From Leptoclinus maculatus (Eukaryota; Chordata; Actinopteri; Perciformes; Stichaeidae), in the NCBI GenBank assembly GCA_032191485.1, contig JAVDOI010000019.1, positions 8,066,284-8,130,283 on the forward strand: a stretch of DNA of 64,000 bases. Reading direction: 5' to 3'. How positions within the stretch are numbered: position 1 is the first letter of the stretch; each line of letters begins with the position of its first letter. Below are positions 24,310-36,060 of this stretch, in pieces. Under the pieces are notes generated by a model. The model had not been told where the DNA came from. It searched no databases and was given only the letters and a program-made list of their open reading frames with translations. Made by a program: the position numbers and the translations under genes.

Positions 24310-27300
24310 TTATGTACAGAACCTGGGCAGGTAAGCGCCAATGGGGATTGCTGCGAGGTCGAATGGTCCGAAGCGCCGGCCAATCTCCTGGAAGGAAGTG
24401 CAGTAGCCGGTATCACCAGCGAAGAAGAATCGATGATCCGGGCCCAAAATAGACCAGCTGCCCCATAGAGACTGAGAGAAAAGTTACATTCATATGCTTT
24501 CAACTCAAAATTAAAAATGAAACACTCTCTTTGTGCTCTGCTATTGAATTAATTTGCTTACTAAGTCTTTTTGCCAAATGTACACGGCTATGTCATTCGC
24601 CCTCTACTCTTATAGTGACTGATTTAATACATTAAAAGGTAATGAATTACTACCTTGTTATCGTCCAGCGCTGTGCGTTTGCTCCAGTGTTGAGCGGGTG
24701 TGCAGACGAAGGTAATGTCGTCATGACCTGGGACGCAATTCTCCTCCCACCAATCCAGCTCCATCACATTCTCACAGCCCATCTTTACCAGCCAGTCCAT
24801 CAAACCCAGGGGCACGAACCTGTGGAACACATTTTATACTTTTCTTTTTCATTTGATGGCATACTTTAATTATTCCAAAATCATGGAATGCTCTTTGGTT
24901 GAGAGTGTAAGCTGAATACTTGAACTACAACTGGTGAATAGAATTGAGACTGGATCTTAAAACATTATTGTTGACAATAGTTCCACAACACTTACCAGCG
25001 TAGCTCCCCTCCAAAGCGTGCATTAAGACTGGCCACGGAGCCAGCATCCAGATGGTCATAATGAGAATGACTGATGACAACAGCATCGATCCTGGGCAGC
25101 TGTTGGCAGAAGGGTTGAAACATGAAACCACGGTAATGATAGTAGCAGCCAAAGAAACTAGGCCTGGGAGAAATAAGATGAATTATCGTAAGGACAAATT
25201 AAAAACAAAAAGTACCTGTTCCACAGTGCAGGGGGGTCCTCTGTACCTTTTGGGACCCATGAACTGGAACGGTGAGGCCCTCTGACTAAATATCGGGTCT
25301 GTCAGAATATTCAGCCCGTCCATTTCAACCATAACTGTGGCGTGACCCAGCCAGGTGACTCTCAGACCTGGACCAGAGTCAGAGAGGTCTGGGCTCTGGA
25401 CAAAGTACGGTTCCATCACTGGGAGCTCACTGTCCAGAGCCTTCACAGGAAGGAGAGAAGGGACAACGAGAAGGAGGAATGAAAGGAAGAAGGACGGGGA
25501 TAGAAAGAAACAATCGCATATTGATTATGAGGAATACACTGTTTCAGTCTTATGACTTCATTTGATCAGTAATCCTGTTACATGTTACAGCGCTGCACTG
25601 TTTGCTTCTTTCTAAACACGCTTTTGTGGCTGCTTGCAGGATTTATTTTTAATAATAAAATAGCTCTGGTCAACTTCCTTTTTGTGTACCTTGAAGTTTC
25701 ATCTCTGTTAAGTATTTATGCATGAACTTCACAAGGCAACGTCCTAACACACAATATTATTACAAGATGTTGCGAGCTTACGTTCCATCATTAAACTTTT
25801 GATCTATGACCTCTCTGGTTGTTGATCTGTACACCCATTCACAGGGTGAACAAAACTGTGCAGTGAAGGGGTTAAACATGTGTCTGCTGCTGTGTGAGAG
25901 CAGTCTTTGAAGCCTGCAAAGCTCTTACTGAGCTCAGCAAGGTTTCAACTAGAAACTATAAATACTGTGTGTGTTTTGAGAGCTGACAAAGAGCAATAAT
26001 ACTACTAAGAGAGGTGGGAAACACTGTATATGAACTGTAATACTGATTACTGTAAAACATCTATTACTGATCCGACACCTACTGGGAATATTATGAAACA
26101 AAGCCAAAGCTGTAGTTAATGACTTTAAACGTTTACTATAATAACAACACACCTCTTTAGTAGTTGGTATATTGCTGTGATTTTTATCCAATAACAGGAA
26201 TCTGAGCAGGGTGGTGTAGGAGGGGAACCGCCATGTGGGCCAGGGGTTGGTCCAGCGGCCATGTTTGTCCCGGCAGGACTTTGTTACTTCCTCCTAGAAT
26301 CAAAGTAAACCGTGGCATTTCAAACAACGTCAGGTTAAAACACAATACACAACGGTTAGAAAACTGGAAGGATGGCATGTTGAAGGAAGGGGGTTATGGA
26401 AATGATGATGATGATTGATGTGTGTGTTTCAAGTAGAAGAGGAGGTTTTGCTGGTCAGGGGGATTATGGGAAGTGAGGTTTTACCTCCAGCCGGTAGTCC
26501 AAGCGGAAGCTCTTGCGGGAGGAGCGAGACGAGCTGCTCTTCCTCGGGGTCCGAGCATCCACCTCTCCACCCTCGGCCCCTCTCAGCATCCCATCATCCT
26601 TGAGTACAAGGTACAAACACAGACACACAGTGATGGAGTCAATTTGCATTCTCCAAGGCATTTCAAACAGGATGGGAAATTAGCACCATCAACCAAATAA
26701 CCAACCATGATTAAGACACCCTCTTGTGCCACCAAATTGAAAGAAATATGAATTTGGAATATATTTTCAGCTTCTGGTTGCTTTGTAACAGTCTGGCCAA
26801 GAGTTCTGGACTGATTTAGCATTGCGCTCCGACACACAATGGGCAGTTTAAAAAAAAAAAAAAGGATCAAAATCGATGCAGCAGAACCAATGATCTGTTT
26901 TGACAAGGAAGAAGAATGCATGGAATAAAAAAACATGACGCTTGATATAAAAATGTTCTCCCCCAAAACCTTTGAACAGACTTCTGCAACGTTCCCCTTG
27001 AACAGCTAGTGCACGAGTGAAGAAAGTCAACATCAGTGACCGTGAATAGAACTTTTCGCAATTGAAAAAATGTGAGGTCACATTTTGACATGTCACAGTA
27101 TGAAAAGTACAAGTGTATTCAATAACACTGATAACAACTGCATTCCATTGACATTAGCAGTACCTGCTATTTTACATGCTGGGACACTTGCATGAAATTG
27201 AGCCGTCCTTAATGTTTTTCTTCCACCTGTGCTTTACCTGCTATGGCAGTGAAAATGTGCAACCACGTTTCAACAGCAGAAAGTCATATTTGTTAGTATT

Positions 27301-27408
27301 AAAATTAGAATTGACCACATATCACATGTTGTTGTGCAGGCTGCTTACCTCCACCAGGCCATTTCTCTCCTCCAGAGCTGCTCTGCCTGAAGATGACGGC
27401 TTCTCCAT
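23325..27408 (-). CDS. napepld: N-acyl-phosphatidylethanolamine phospholipase D
   Basis: NAPE-PLD is a membrane-associated zinc enzyme that cuts N-acyl-phosphatidylethanolamines to N-acylethanolamines (including anandamide) and phosphatidic acid. Nine coding exons, 5' to 3' on the minus strand: 27349-27408, 26485-26598, 26153-26293, 25216-25440, 24996-25099, 24654-24819, 24323-24471, 24053-24167, 23325-23456. They sum to 1206 nt, giving 401 aa, against 393 in human. The metallo-beta-lactamase fold is complete: TWLGHATVMVEMDG, then HSHYDH (His191, His193, Asp195, His196), His259 in AQHW, Asp290 in FAGDTGYC, and His349 in AIHWGTFAL. All seven ligands are offset by exactly +6 from the human numbering I know. 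The N-terminus (about residues 1-48) is Ser/Arg-rich and poorly conserved. The start chosen is the only ATG in the first coding exon. Confidence 0.97.
24053..24167 (-). CDS. napepld: napepld coding exon 8
   Basis: Encodes QHVDPEEAVRIHQDLQAKQS then VAIHWGTFALAYE, carrying the last zinc ligand His349. Donor GAG|GTACAA. Confidence 0.96.
24266..24307. repeat. (GT)n tract close to napepld exon 7 donor
   Basis: On the napepld strand this is a (CA)n tract beginning about 15 bases after the weak exon 7 donor. Confidence 0.95.
24323..24471 (-). CDS. napepld: napepld coding exon 7 (weak donor)
   Basis: Encodes SLWGSWSILGPDHRFFFAGD, TGYCTSFQEIGRRFGPFD and LAAIPIGAYLP. The donor CAG|GTTCTG departs from consensus at +3 to +6 but is the only one that keeps phase. 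Confidence 0.95.
24654..24819 (-). CDS. napepld: napepld coding exon 6
   Basis: Encodes FVPLGLMDWLVKMGCENVME, LDWWEENCVPGHDDI and TPAQHWSKRT; His259 is a zinc ligand. Donor AAG|GTAGTA. Confidence 0.96.
24996..25099 (-). CDS. napepld: napepld coding exon 5 (HxHxDH)
   Basis: Encodes LPRIDAVVISHSHYDHLDAG and SVASLNARFGGELR. HSHYDH is the dinuclear zinc signature. Confidence 0.97.
25216..25440 (-). CDS. napepld: napepld coding exon 4
   Basis: Encodes 75 residues including LRVTWLGHATVMVEMDG and FQFMGPKRYRGPPCTVEQ. Confidence 0.97.
25441..26152 (-). other. napepld: napepld intron
   Basis: No exon or repeat recognised. Confidence 0.85.
26153..26293 (-). CDS. napepld: napepld coding exon 3
   Basis: Encodes 47 residues including GRWTNPWPTWRFPSYTTLLR, matching the PWPTW block of the family. 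Confidence 0.96.
26485..26598 (-). CDS. napepld: napepld coding exon 2
   Basis: Encodes 38 residues ending RKSFRLDYRLE as in mammals; the rest is a variable Ser/Arg-rich linker. Confidence 0.94.
26599..27348 (-). other. napepld: napepld intron
   Basis: AT-rich; no exon or repeat recognised. Confidence 0.85.
27349..27408 (-). CDS. napepld: napepld coding exon 1 (start)
   Basis: Encodes MEKPSSSGRAALEERNGLVE. The exon extends to an acceptor at 27425 (TGCTAG), which directly follows a (GT)n tract on this strand; 27409-27424 is 5' UTR. Confidence 0.85.
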
Positions 27409-27426
27409 GGGCTCACCACCACACCT

Positions 27427-27428
<2 letters not shown>

Positions 27429-27476
<48 letters not shown>
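27429..27476. repeat. (CA)n tract at napepld acceptor
   Basis: About 24 CA units; reads (GT)n on the napepld strand and stands where the polypyrimidine tract should be. Confidence 0.95.
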
Positions 27477-27481
<5 letters not shown>

Positions 27482-29263
27482 TGACTATTAGCTCACATGT
27501 CATGTCACATGCCTTGCTTGAAGGTGCACCAGAAGCAGCTGAAGAGGACAGCGTTACATTCATACAGCAACAGCAACAACAGAGCACATTTAACAGCTGA
27601 GAGTGAAACCATAGTAGTTTGCATATGAGAAAAAAAACAACGATAATCAGACACACAGCAAGATCGATTTCACTGTATTCAACTGACACTATGTGAAATA
27701 GTGCTACCACAGAGCACCAAATACTAACCCTGGGTCTCAGTATTAAGAGCTTATCTTTTGACATCTTGCTATGACACAAGTTGCTTAGTGAGGGTGACAC
27801 ATAAAAACACACAAAGAGCTGTTCTTACTGTTTCGTAAGTAACTGATGCACGACACAAAAATAATGAAGGCCATTCATGTTAAAAAAATAGCCAAATTAA
27901 CTATAAATATCAAGTGATTATGCCACATTAGGATCTAACTATACTCATTAAATCTTATTGATACTTCATTACAGGCCCAGTGCATCAGTTGAAACTGCTC
28001 TGACTCATTTCTTCTATCTACCTCAGACATGGTGGTGCAATATTAAACTGTGAGTTGAGCCCTACTCTGTGCTACAGGTCTGGTTTCAGCTGACTCAGGT
28101 AAAATAAAAAGGAGCCCTGGACTGACTGTGTGACTAAATGAAATAACCACTTTTGTCAGAAAAGTTGCAACATACGAGTGAATTTGACATCTTAGTTCAG
28201 GGTTAGGAGAAGAAACACCTACATTTGCCACACAGTCTAATCACAGCCCTTCCTTATCCTGCTATTATGCACAGCACAGTGCAGCACACACCCTTACTAA
28301 CTACTATCCACTTGTAACTGACTCCTTCGTGCACTTATGAGGAAATGCACTTGAGGGTGGCCTTCCCTGCTATCCCATATTGATTGAAGATAATTGTAAG
28401 TCATGGGTCCTTGGTAGCGTGATATTGTTGCGAGGCTAACAGATGGATCCTCTGCTGTGCTAATAGACACAGCCCCACAAAAAGGCACCGGTCCTCTTCG
28501 GGGAACGCCACACATTAAAGCTATATATGGCGTGCTGATGATGCACTCGGGCCGCGTGAATAGACTTTAAAAACGCACAGAAACACAGACTCTCTGGGAC
28601 AACAATGGAGCTCTGACAAGCAAACAAAGATCCATGGAGCCAGCCAGCGTGGTCACATAAGCAACACATCTAGCCTGAAGTGAGAGTTTCTCTTCTTCTC
28701 TGTCGTCAGGTTAAATTCAATATTTCTATTACGTGGTTATCTCCAAGTTATTTGAGGAAAAACACAGGCTGTAGCCCACACAGGACACTTAAATGCTGAT
28801 AATCACATTTACCTAGCCCAGATTTCAGTTAGGTGTCACTAAGACTGAGCAAACAACATTTTATTATAGCTATTATCATGATCACAAGCACAAATCTGAA
28901 CATGAATGAGTCTAGTTGTGAAAATAACTGCCAAACCATTTAACATATTTAGATATCTTCAAATACCTCCCGTTTACAATGTGTGAGCAGACAATTGACA
29001 CAGACAGGAAACACAGCAGCAACAATAACACTGGCTGTGTTATTAACTTCTTTGCCAAATACAAGAAGGAAATTGAGTAATGCTTGCTAAGTTACACTGT
29101 AGCAGATTTAAAGAGAGAACTAGCCCAGCTAAATGTGTCCCTTGGGTAAAACTACAGTGATAGTAACAGATTAAAACGCGGGCCACCATGCACTCAATGT
29201 CGAGGAACACAATCATCGCTACGGGCTACAAAACATGCCAGTTACTATTTTCAGCCAACTCAC
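27477..29263 (-). other. napepld: napepld 5' intron (inferred)
   Basis: No coding exon recognised. Confidence 0.5.
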
Positions 29264-29500
29264 CTGGGAACTTGAACGCAACAGAATAGCACCAGTTGTG
29301 TTCTTAGCGGGGAGACATGTTTGTTGCGTTCACGTTAGCCATATACTCTTGTTAATGCGAGCATGGGAAACATTATCAGGAGCTATGCGGGTCCCTGCGC
29401 GTTTCCAATTCAGTTGTACATTAGTGTAATGTGCCTTTGAGTCGCCGGCGAGAGGAAACTCAACAGTCAACAGTCACTGCCGTTGGAGGAAGATGTGTTT
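29264..29500 (-). other. napepld: napepld candidate 5' UTR exon
   Basis: The minus strand has CCCAG|GTGAGTTGG at 29263, a good donor with no in-frame start needed. On the plus strand CAGAAG|GTAAGAAG at 29507 could be a divergent transcript. CpG content rises here. Inferred from splice signals only. Confidence 0.35.
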
Positions 29501-30260
29501 CAGAAGGTAAGAAGTGGAGTTTAAATGCAGCAGGACGGTGAGGATCATTAGTCGGCACCAGCTCGGCTTCTCTGACGTAGGTGCAAAGCCCTCTGATCAC
29601 GTGACCGCCTCTAGAAACTCTCCCTGTGACTGCGGGCTGTTTTATAAATAACTAAAAACGCACTTAAATAGAAATAAGGGTGAATTCATATTTTTAGGAC
29701 TAAAAAAAAGAAAAGTATTACTTACAAAATATTTGTCAGACTTGTATCTTATTACTTATTATTGCAACTAGTACAGGAACGCTTTCTATTATGTCCGTTA
29801 TATTATGCTTAATCATTTAGTACAAATAACTACCAACAATAATAATAATAAAAATACATAAATAGAACAGCCATATAAATTTAATCCAGGCAATAATTTG
29901 TCTATTTTCTTTTTAAGATATTGATTACTTTGTCAATTATCTCATTGTTTATTTATTATTATACTTTCAACCCAACTACTTGCACAAAAATAAAATGTGG
30001 GGCCTGTGCTATATATTCAACATTTTATATTTAGAACTATATTGAAATGTGATCCCTTTCAATAAAATGACAGTTGAAGACTTGTTGACCACCAATCATC
30101 ATCATCATCATCATTCATCTACCTGGAAAAGAATGGTGCTCAAACTAATAATCAAATGAAAAACCCTTGTTACATTAATTTACTACAAGTGGACTAATAA
30201 TCCGTACACACATTTCTACTAGCAGCTATATGCACCACGTGAACGTGTGGACAGGCTTAC

Positions 30261-30560
30261 CTTGAACTGCTCCTCCTAATGAAGGACACCTGGGGACAGT
30301 TGAACCCCGACACACAAACAGTTAGTCGCTCGTTGTGTTTACTAAACGTACGTCCACACGCCCGAAACAAACGTAACGGCCTGCACAACACTGTCTCCAT
30401 GTATGCCCTTTGCATTGGACCATATTTGCTTTGGAGTTTTCGTAAAGAACAGTCGGGGAACACAAAGGAGCATTTGTCTGCAGCTTAAGTAAAAGTTGTT
30501 CAGCGTCCGGAGAGCTAAAGTTTGAACTTCCTGCCAGATGCGTTCAAGGACTCTCGGAAA
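30261..30560 (-). other. napepld: second candidate 5' UTR exon / promoter for napepld
   Basis: The minus strand carries TTCAAG|GTAAGCCTG with the donor at 30260, and no other minus-strand gene starts here. It may be an alternative first exon. The 68-codon ORF through it resembles nothing I know. Confidence 0.3.
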
Positions 30561-31425
30561 TTTCACAATTCATAGCTAGACTTTAATGAAACTTTCTTTA
30601 AACTCCCTTTAGATACAAAAACATTTAGATTTGTTATGTAAAACATATAAAAGCTTCCTCTTAAATCTGTAAATGTTACAAACTGTTTTTGTACATTTAT
30701 TCTGGAGGTAGTCAATAGAATATGCACCCACAGAATGTTTGAGTATAAGTTTATGGTGATGCTTTAATAGTCTTTGCAGAAATGTATTTAATACATTTCA
30801 CCAAATCTTGCATAGTACTGACTATGCCCATCTTTGAACAGTAAGTCTTGCTCCACATGGATTATAGGAGTTACTTAAATCTTCATTACAGTGGGTGCAA
30901 ACCTCATGACTAAAAAAGCCAACGCCTGTATTTCATCACGTTTTATGAATCAACCCTCATCAAACCCTAATGGTTACAACAGAAGAGACATTTACAGGCA
31001 ATCCTGAAAACATTTAAATTTTATATAGAAAACTGAAAGATCAGTAAAAAACAACAACAAATGAGCTATTCGTATTCAAAGCTGTCCACACAAATGTGGA
31101 TATCGCATCAGGTAGGTGTGAATACTTAATGACAGGCAGGTGATCCAGCAATGTTTAGGTAGAAAATAACACCATGACAGGTGAATCATAAAATCCTTGT
31201 TTCAGTCACAAGCAACACCGCTAACGGAACACAACACAGTTCTAATTTTCCTTTTGTGTTTTTAGTTCTGCGGTAAAAACATATTATGGTAAATTGTGGG
31301 GAAATCATTCTTATGTCTTCTTTGAGCTTTGTGATATTGAGTGTAAAAGAAAAAAAAAGATCATAAAATATATCACAACGATGGCTTGTTTTTTTTAAAT
31401 CACTTTGTGTGTGTTTGTCCATGTC
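30561..31425 (-). other. yeats4: yeats4 3' UTR candidate and spacer
   Basis: AT-rich, no ORF. The nearest minus-strand AATAAA (plus 30696-30701) is about 725 bases after the yeats4 stop. Confidence 0.4.
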
Positions 31426-31595
31426 TCAGTGCTCCTTGTGGTCTCCGTCCTCCTCCAGCTTCCTGATCTCTGCCTTCAGCTGGTTGATGTTTTCTCTGCT
31501 GGCCTTTAGTTTGTCTTTCAGCTCCGTGATCTCCAGGCTGGTTCTCTTCTTTGCCGTCTCCATTTTCTCCTTGGTCCTCTGTTCCAGCTCATTGA
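31426..31595 (-). CDS. yeats4: yeats4 coding exon 7 (stop)
   Basis: Encodes the C-terminal coiled coil, ending LEEDGDHKEH. Acceptor TTTTCCAG; completes Phe from T|TC. Confidence 0.97.
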
Positions 31596-31754
31596 CTGGA
31601 AAACACACACATAAGCAAGATAACAGTAACTCAAACCATGTCCATGCTGCTCTCCTGTACAGGTGCATAAACATTGTTTTTCCCCTTTATGCAGGGCACC
31701 GATGTTAAAGTCAAAGAAATGGGGCATACTAGTCTGTATATGCGTCTCGTGTTC

Positions 31755-31799
<45 letters not shown>

Positions 31800-33106
31800 A
31801 TACATTCGGTCTCATGCTTGTAAGCACCCAGGGTGAGTTGTCTCGATGTGGTCAGAAGCTGCTGCATCATGGCCGTAGGATCCTGGAAGATCTGAAAACA
31901 GAGTCGGGTGCATCACTCCCAGTTTCACACAATTCCAAATTTACAGCCAAACCTCCCCGACCCATTTCACCAGAACACTGAAGCGATGTGGTCAAGTCCG
32001 TTTGAAAATCAAAGCTCTATGTGTGCGGAAACTTTGGAAATGATATGCGATTCATGTAATTGATGGTGGCAAGATTGAATATTAGTAGGTAGTAATAACA
32101 ATGAACATAAATGGATGCAGTAGAGTAACTGTGGTCACAAGCTACCAGACGTACCATTTCATCATAGAATTCAGAGACCACCGTCTTCTTAGGTATTGCA
32201 CTGGTGTCTGACTGGAACAGCTTCAACAGATGGTACAGAGTCACCTGAGACACACACACACACACACACACACAAATCAATACAAGCATGCATACAAGGA
32301 GGTGAAGCTCAAAATTCCTGGGTTAAGTATTTAGTATTAAGATGCTCATGTTAGGCTCTCACAGCTCTCTCATTGGGGTCAATGAAGAAGATCTTGATGA
32401 TGATCTCAAACTCCCCCCAGCCCGTCTCTGTAATCTCATACGGAGGCTTGGTCACCACTGGAAGGAAGAGAAACACAGTGAGCCACTACACACACCTGCC
32501 TCTACGCTTATATGATGTACCAACTGTATCACTGTATCCACAGGAGATAATGCATCCTGACAACAGAAGCGGATTCCTCATCCCATACTCACCTCTCAGA
32601 GGGTTACCATAGCTCTCATGAAGCTTGAACTGGATCTTCTTCACATAGGCGGACATATCCTGGAAGAACAATGTTGTGTATTTATGTATACAATTTTAAA
32701 AAGCTCTGCAAAAGCCTTGCTGTGACTTGGATGTCTCACCTCATTTCTGTAAGGCTTCACGTAGACAGACCACTGGTGCGTGTGTCCATCCTCCTCTCTC
32801 TTCTTCCCAAAGTAACGGGCAACGTTCCCAAACACAATGGGCTTCACGATGGTTATCCCCTGCACATTAAATAATCATATGAATGTTGTTCCTGTTAAAA
32901 TACTCCCAATTACAAGGTGGGACAAAGAAGCCGCGTGGGTAACGTCACACGAATTCTGACTAGATACTATTAATTAACATTTTCGTTGTTTAATTGTTAA
33001 ACTACTGTATTTACTGTATTTTCAATAACACGCGACTGCTGCAGTGTAACGTTACCTTAACTCGCCCCCCGGAATCTGGACCAAATTCAGTCATCTTTTT
33101 AAACAT
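31426..33106 (-). CDS. yeats4: YEATS domain-containing 4 (GAS41)
   Basis: YEATS4 reads acetylated and other acylated histone lysines and is a shared nuclear subunit of the TIP60 and SRCAP chromatin complexes that deposit H2A.Z. Seven coding exons on the minus strand: 33056-33106, 32740-32859, 32593-32659, 32363-32457, 32155-32244, 31804-31891, 31426-31595. They sum to 681 nt, giving 226 aa, against 227 in human. The YEATS domain covers about residues 18-150; the acyl-lysine pocket residues His43, His71, Tyr74, Trp93 and Phe96 are present at the same numbers as in human. Residues about 165-222 form a Lys/Glu-rich coiled coil (KEKMETAKKRTSLEITELKD). A second Met lies at codon 5, but the first fits family length. 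Highly conserved, so the call is firm. Confidence 0.98.
31759..31797. repeat. (GT)n tract beside yeats4 exon 6 donor
   Basis: Reads (AC)n on the gene strand and starts six bases into the intron after GTATGT. Confidence 0.95.
31804..31891 (-). CDS. yeats4: yeats4 coding exon 6
   Basis: Encodes IFQDPTAMMQQLLTTSRQLT and LGAYKHETE, essentially as in mammals. Donor T|GTATGTAC. Confidence 0.97.
32155..32244 (-). CDS. yeats4: yeats4 coding exon 5
   Basis: Encodes VTLYHLLKLFQSDTSAIPKK and TVVSEFYDEM. Acceptor GTCTCAG follows a (GT)n tract (plus 32251-32274). Confidence 0.97.
32363..32457 (-). CDS. yeats4: yeats4 coding exon 4 (TGWGEFE)
   Basis: Encodes TKPPYEITETGWGEFEIIIK and IFFIDPNERA. Trp93 and Phe96 of the acyl-lysine pocket are here. 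Confidence 0.97.
32593..32659 (-). CDS. yeats4: yeats4 coding exon 3
   Basis: Encodes DMSAYVKKIQFKLHESYGNP and LR, with His71 and Tyr74. Confidence 0.97.
32740..32859 (-). CDS. yeats4: yeats4 coding exon 2
   Basis: Encodes GITIVKPIVFGNVARYFGKK and REEDGHTHQWSVYVKPYRNE, the start of the YEATS fold. Confidence 0.98.
33056..33106 (-). CDS. yeats4: yeats4 coding exon 1 (start)
   Basis: Encodes MFKKMTEFGPDSGGRVK. Donor AAG|GTAACG. Confidence 0.96.
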
Positions 33107-33330
33107 AGTCCGGTAGAAAGAGTGAAGTGGATCCCGTGGTACACTCTATAGGACTCTTCTTGTTCCACCGCGTGTATCCGCATTGAATAAACCTGCCATT
33201 CAAGCATTAAAAGTATGCTTCATACAGACAGGCTTCTCATTTCAAACAACCAGCCAAACAAGAGCCGGAAGTGACAAGTGTAACGTTTTGAATTGCGCGG
33301 TAGGAGCGAAACATGGAGACGTTAAAGGTT
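33107..33330 (-). promoter_or_regulatory. yeats4: yeats4 5' UTR and promoter region
   Basis: CpG-richer DNA directly before the start codon, with GGAAGTGAC (ETS-like core, plus 33266-33274). No TATA box placed. Confidence 0.4.
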
Positions 33331-36060
33331 CCGGCTGATGGAGGAAGCATCGGACAAGAAGCGTAGAATTGTGTAATACGGTTTTGTAATAATTTGTATC
33401 ATAATGGCTCAAACACACTGCAAACGCCATATTAGCTTTCCTTAAGTCTGTCAACATTGCAAAATAAGTTACTGTACTGATCAATTGTATGGGTGTTCAC
33501 AACTATGCTTAGTCAGCAGTTAAGCGTAGTGTTTTTATTGATCAGTTGAAGTTGAAATACAACTTTCCTTGTTCAACTCGCGTTAAACGTGAATGTACTA
33601 GATAAGCAATAAGATAGCACTATTATAATACATTTAGTCCAATAATTTAGTAATTTAATGACATGACCCTTAAATAGGCAAGACTACTCTACACACTTAA
33701 TTTAGTATTTGGTAGACATTTTTAACTACAAACTAATAATACAATCATCTCTACTTTCAAAGTTTGCTAGTTTGTTTTTGCACCTTCATCAAACCTTAAA
33801 AAAAATGTAGGAGAATGCATTTTGAAAAATTGAGATTTTGTGGACCAAATTGATATGAAAATCTCATTCACATTGGTAGGCTTGAAGTAATTCATAGTCT
33901 ACCTTTACCTGATGCCCACTAACGAGACTAATTAGATGCATCATGTACAAAGGAAAAGCACAAAACCAAACCAAATTTACAAATGTTTTATTTATTGATT
34001 TTAAGTGCAATGACCACTTGATGACTTTTGGCTATGGCTCTTTCCCAGACAGGTAATGTGTAGTTAGAGTAAGAAATGTCTGGCAGTAGTACAGGATGAC
34101 AACAGTCCCCACTGTAAATCATCTAGAAACTCAACTTCTCATGTATTTCTGCTCCTCACTGGGAAAGTCTGCTAAGCTTTTCTGATCAATTACATTTACA
34201 GGCAGAACATCTCAACTGTAACCAGTTTATATAATAAAGTTACGTGTTCACGTTACATCTTTGGTGGGTTTCAGGTTGGGTCAAACAAAGATGAATCTCT
34301 TAAAACATTTACATTATCTGTTACAGTGAAAAAGTAACTGCAGTTCAGGTTATGTCTAGTAAAAAATATATCCTTCCATTTTACTTTAAGTCAAATACTG
34401 AAGACACAAAAAAATATACTTTCCAGCTGCTTGTGTGAGGTACAAGTCTCGATGCAGCAGTCAGCCAGACTTCCACTGGACTGGACCGCTTGGTGTTCTG
34501 TGGTGACGTAGACCTGAAAACACTTACCTCCGGCGCTGTGGAGAGAAGTCAGCACAAGGCAAATACAACGAGACGCCCGAGTATTGTTACTGAAAGCCCT
34601 GCACACACATGTTCTTATTGTCGCTCATTAGACCTCAGTTTAGGATGACATGGAGTGGCACTGTGCTGGGACGTTTTACAGATCACAAAAGTCAATGTAC
34701 CTAAAAGACTCAAAGTGCAAAAGGCATAAAGCCTTTAAAGGTGCCACTGAAGAGGCAAAGAAGTGTCAATCTAGCATGACCCAAACACATTTAACAGTTA
34801 AAAATCCAAACCGTAAGTGCAAAATGTCCCACTTTTTCACATGGTTTTTTGTACAAAAACCCAATTTACAATGCTTCATTACTCCTTTACAGCATTTACA
34901 AGTTTATGGGATCACATGGATTAATATCTGTGAATATATAACACTCTTTTTAAAGTCAACGGTAAAGATAATACATAGCAGGAGCATCATTAGGGTTTTC
35001 AAAATGTTTGGATGACTTCACAGTCTGATTACCATCAAAGTTCAGAGTGATAGCTTTTACCATTTGTGCGACTAGGGTCCACAATGTTTACAATCAAACA
35101 CCTTTGAACATGTAATATTTTTGCAACACCACAAAAAAATCCCCCCCCTTCTATTTTATTTACTGAAATCTAACTGGTCTGGTCTTATGATCAAAGGTAA
35201 AATATTAGGAGAGTAAAACACAGACATGTAAGGGCATGTTTGCCAAAACGATCACTTTAAATACTACAAACTAAAAGCTCTGGATCACAAAGTAAATCAG
35301 TCTATAAAAACAAAAAACAGCCATGAACATGATGGTCGCTGCCTTGCATATGATGACAACGTTAATGTTATGGTGCACATCACACATTAAACAAAGTGCA
35401 TATGAAGAACCAGTTTAACTGAATTTGTTCCGTATGTTGTGTCGATATATCGCATCTATGGTGCGACACAGTAGAAGTGTTTAACATGAACACAAACAGG
35501 TTAGGTGTGGGACACAGCAGCAAAAAAAAAAGTCATTTTCTTTAAATGGCAAATCACCAAATGGGATGAACTAAAATATAAAGAATGACCAACTCCATGC
35601 AAGTTTGAACTACAGTGGCTGCTTAAATTAACATGGATTACTAAATATGATATTTCACATTAACAAAACAAAGACAAAAACAATTTGGATTTCTTGGTAA
35701 TATCTATTCAGTGTGTTACACACAATGGAAACCCCTTAATGAACAGTATTGTGTATTCTTCTGAGTTTACTGTAAAGCTGCCCAAAATCGTGCAAAGAGC
35801 GGCACGTACACGTTTACCTTCCACTAGTTCAACGTTGACATATCCTTCCATCAATGCAAAAAAGTACATTCATTTAAATTGTCTTACCTTGTAAGTTTAT
35901 CCATTTGAATAACAAAACACTATTTTTTTTAAACCATAAAGCTGCTCGCTAATACAGCAAAAAAGAAAGAAAAAAAATCTTCACACACAAGTTCAATATG
36001 AAAAACAATCTAAAATACACATTTAATATAAATGAGCCAAACGTAGAGGAATTCACCAAA
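33331..36060 (-). other. AT-rich spacer; possible distal end of cpsf6 3' UTR
   Basis: No gene or repeat recognised. Two overlapping minus-strand AATAAA hexamers (plus 33987-33996) could end a long cpsf6 transcript. Confidence 0.35.

Noticed and set aside
33313..33366. Plus-strand 17-codon ORF (METLKV...) divergent from yeats4
   Set aside because: Too short, with no clear donor and no known homologue.
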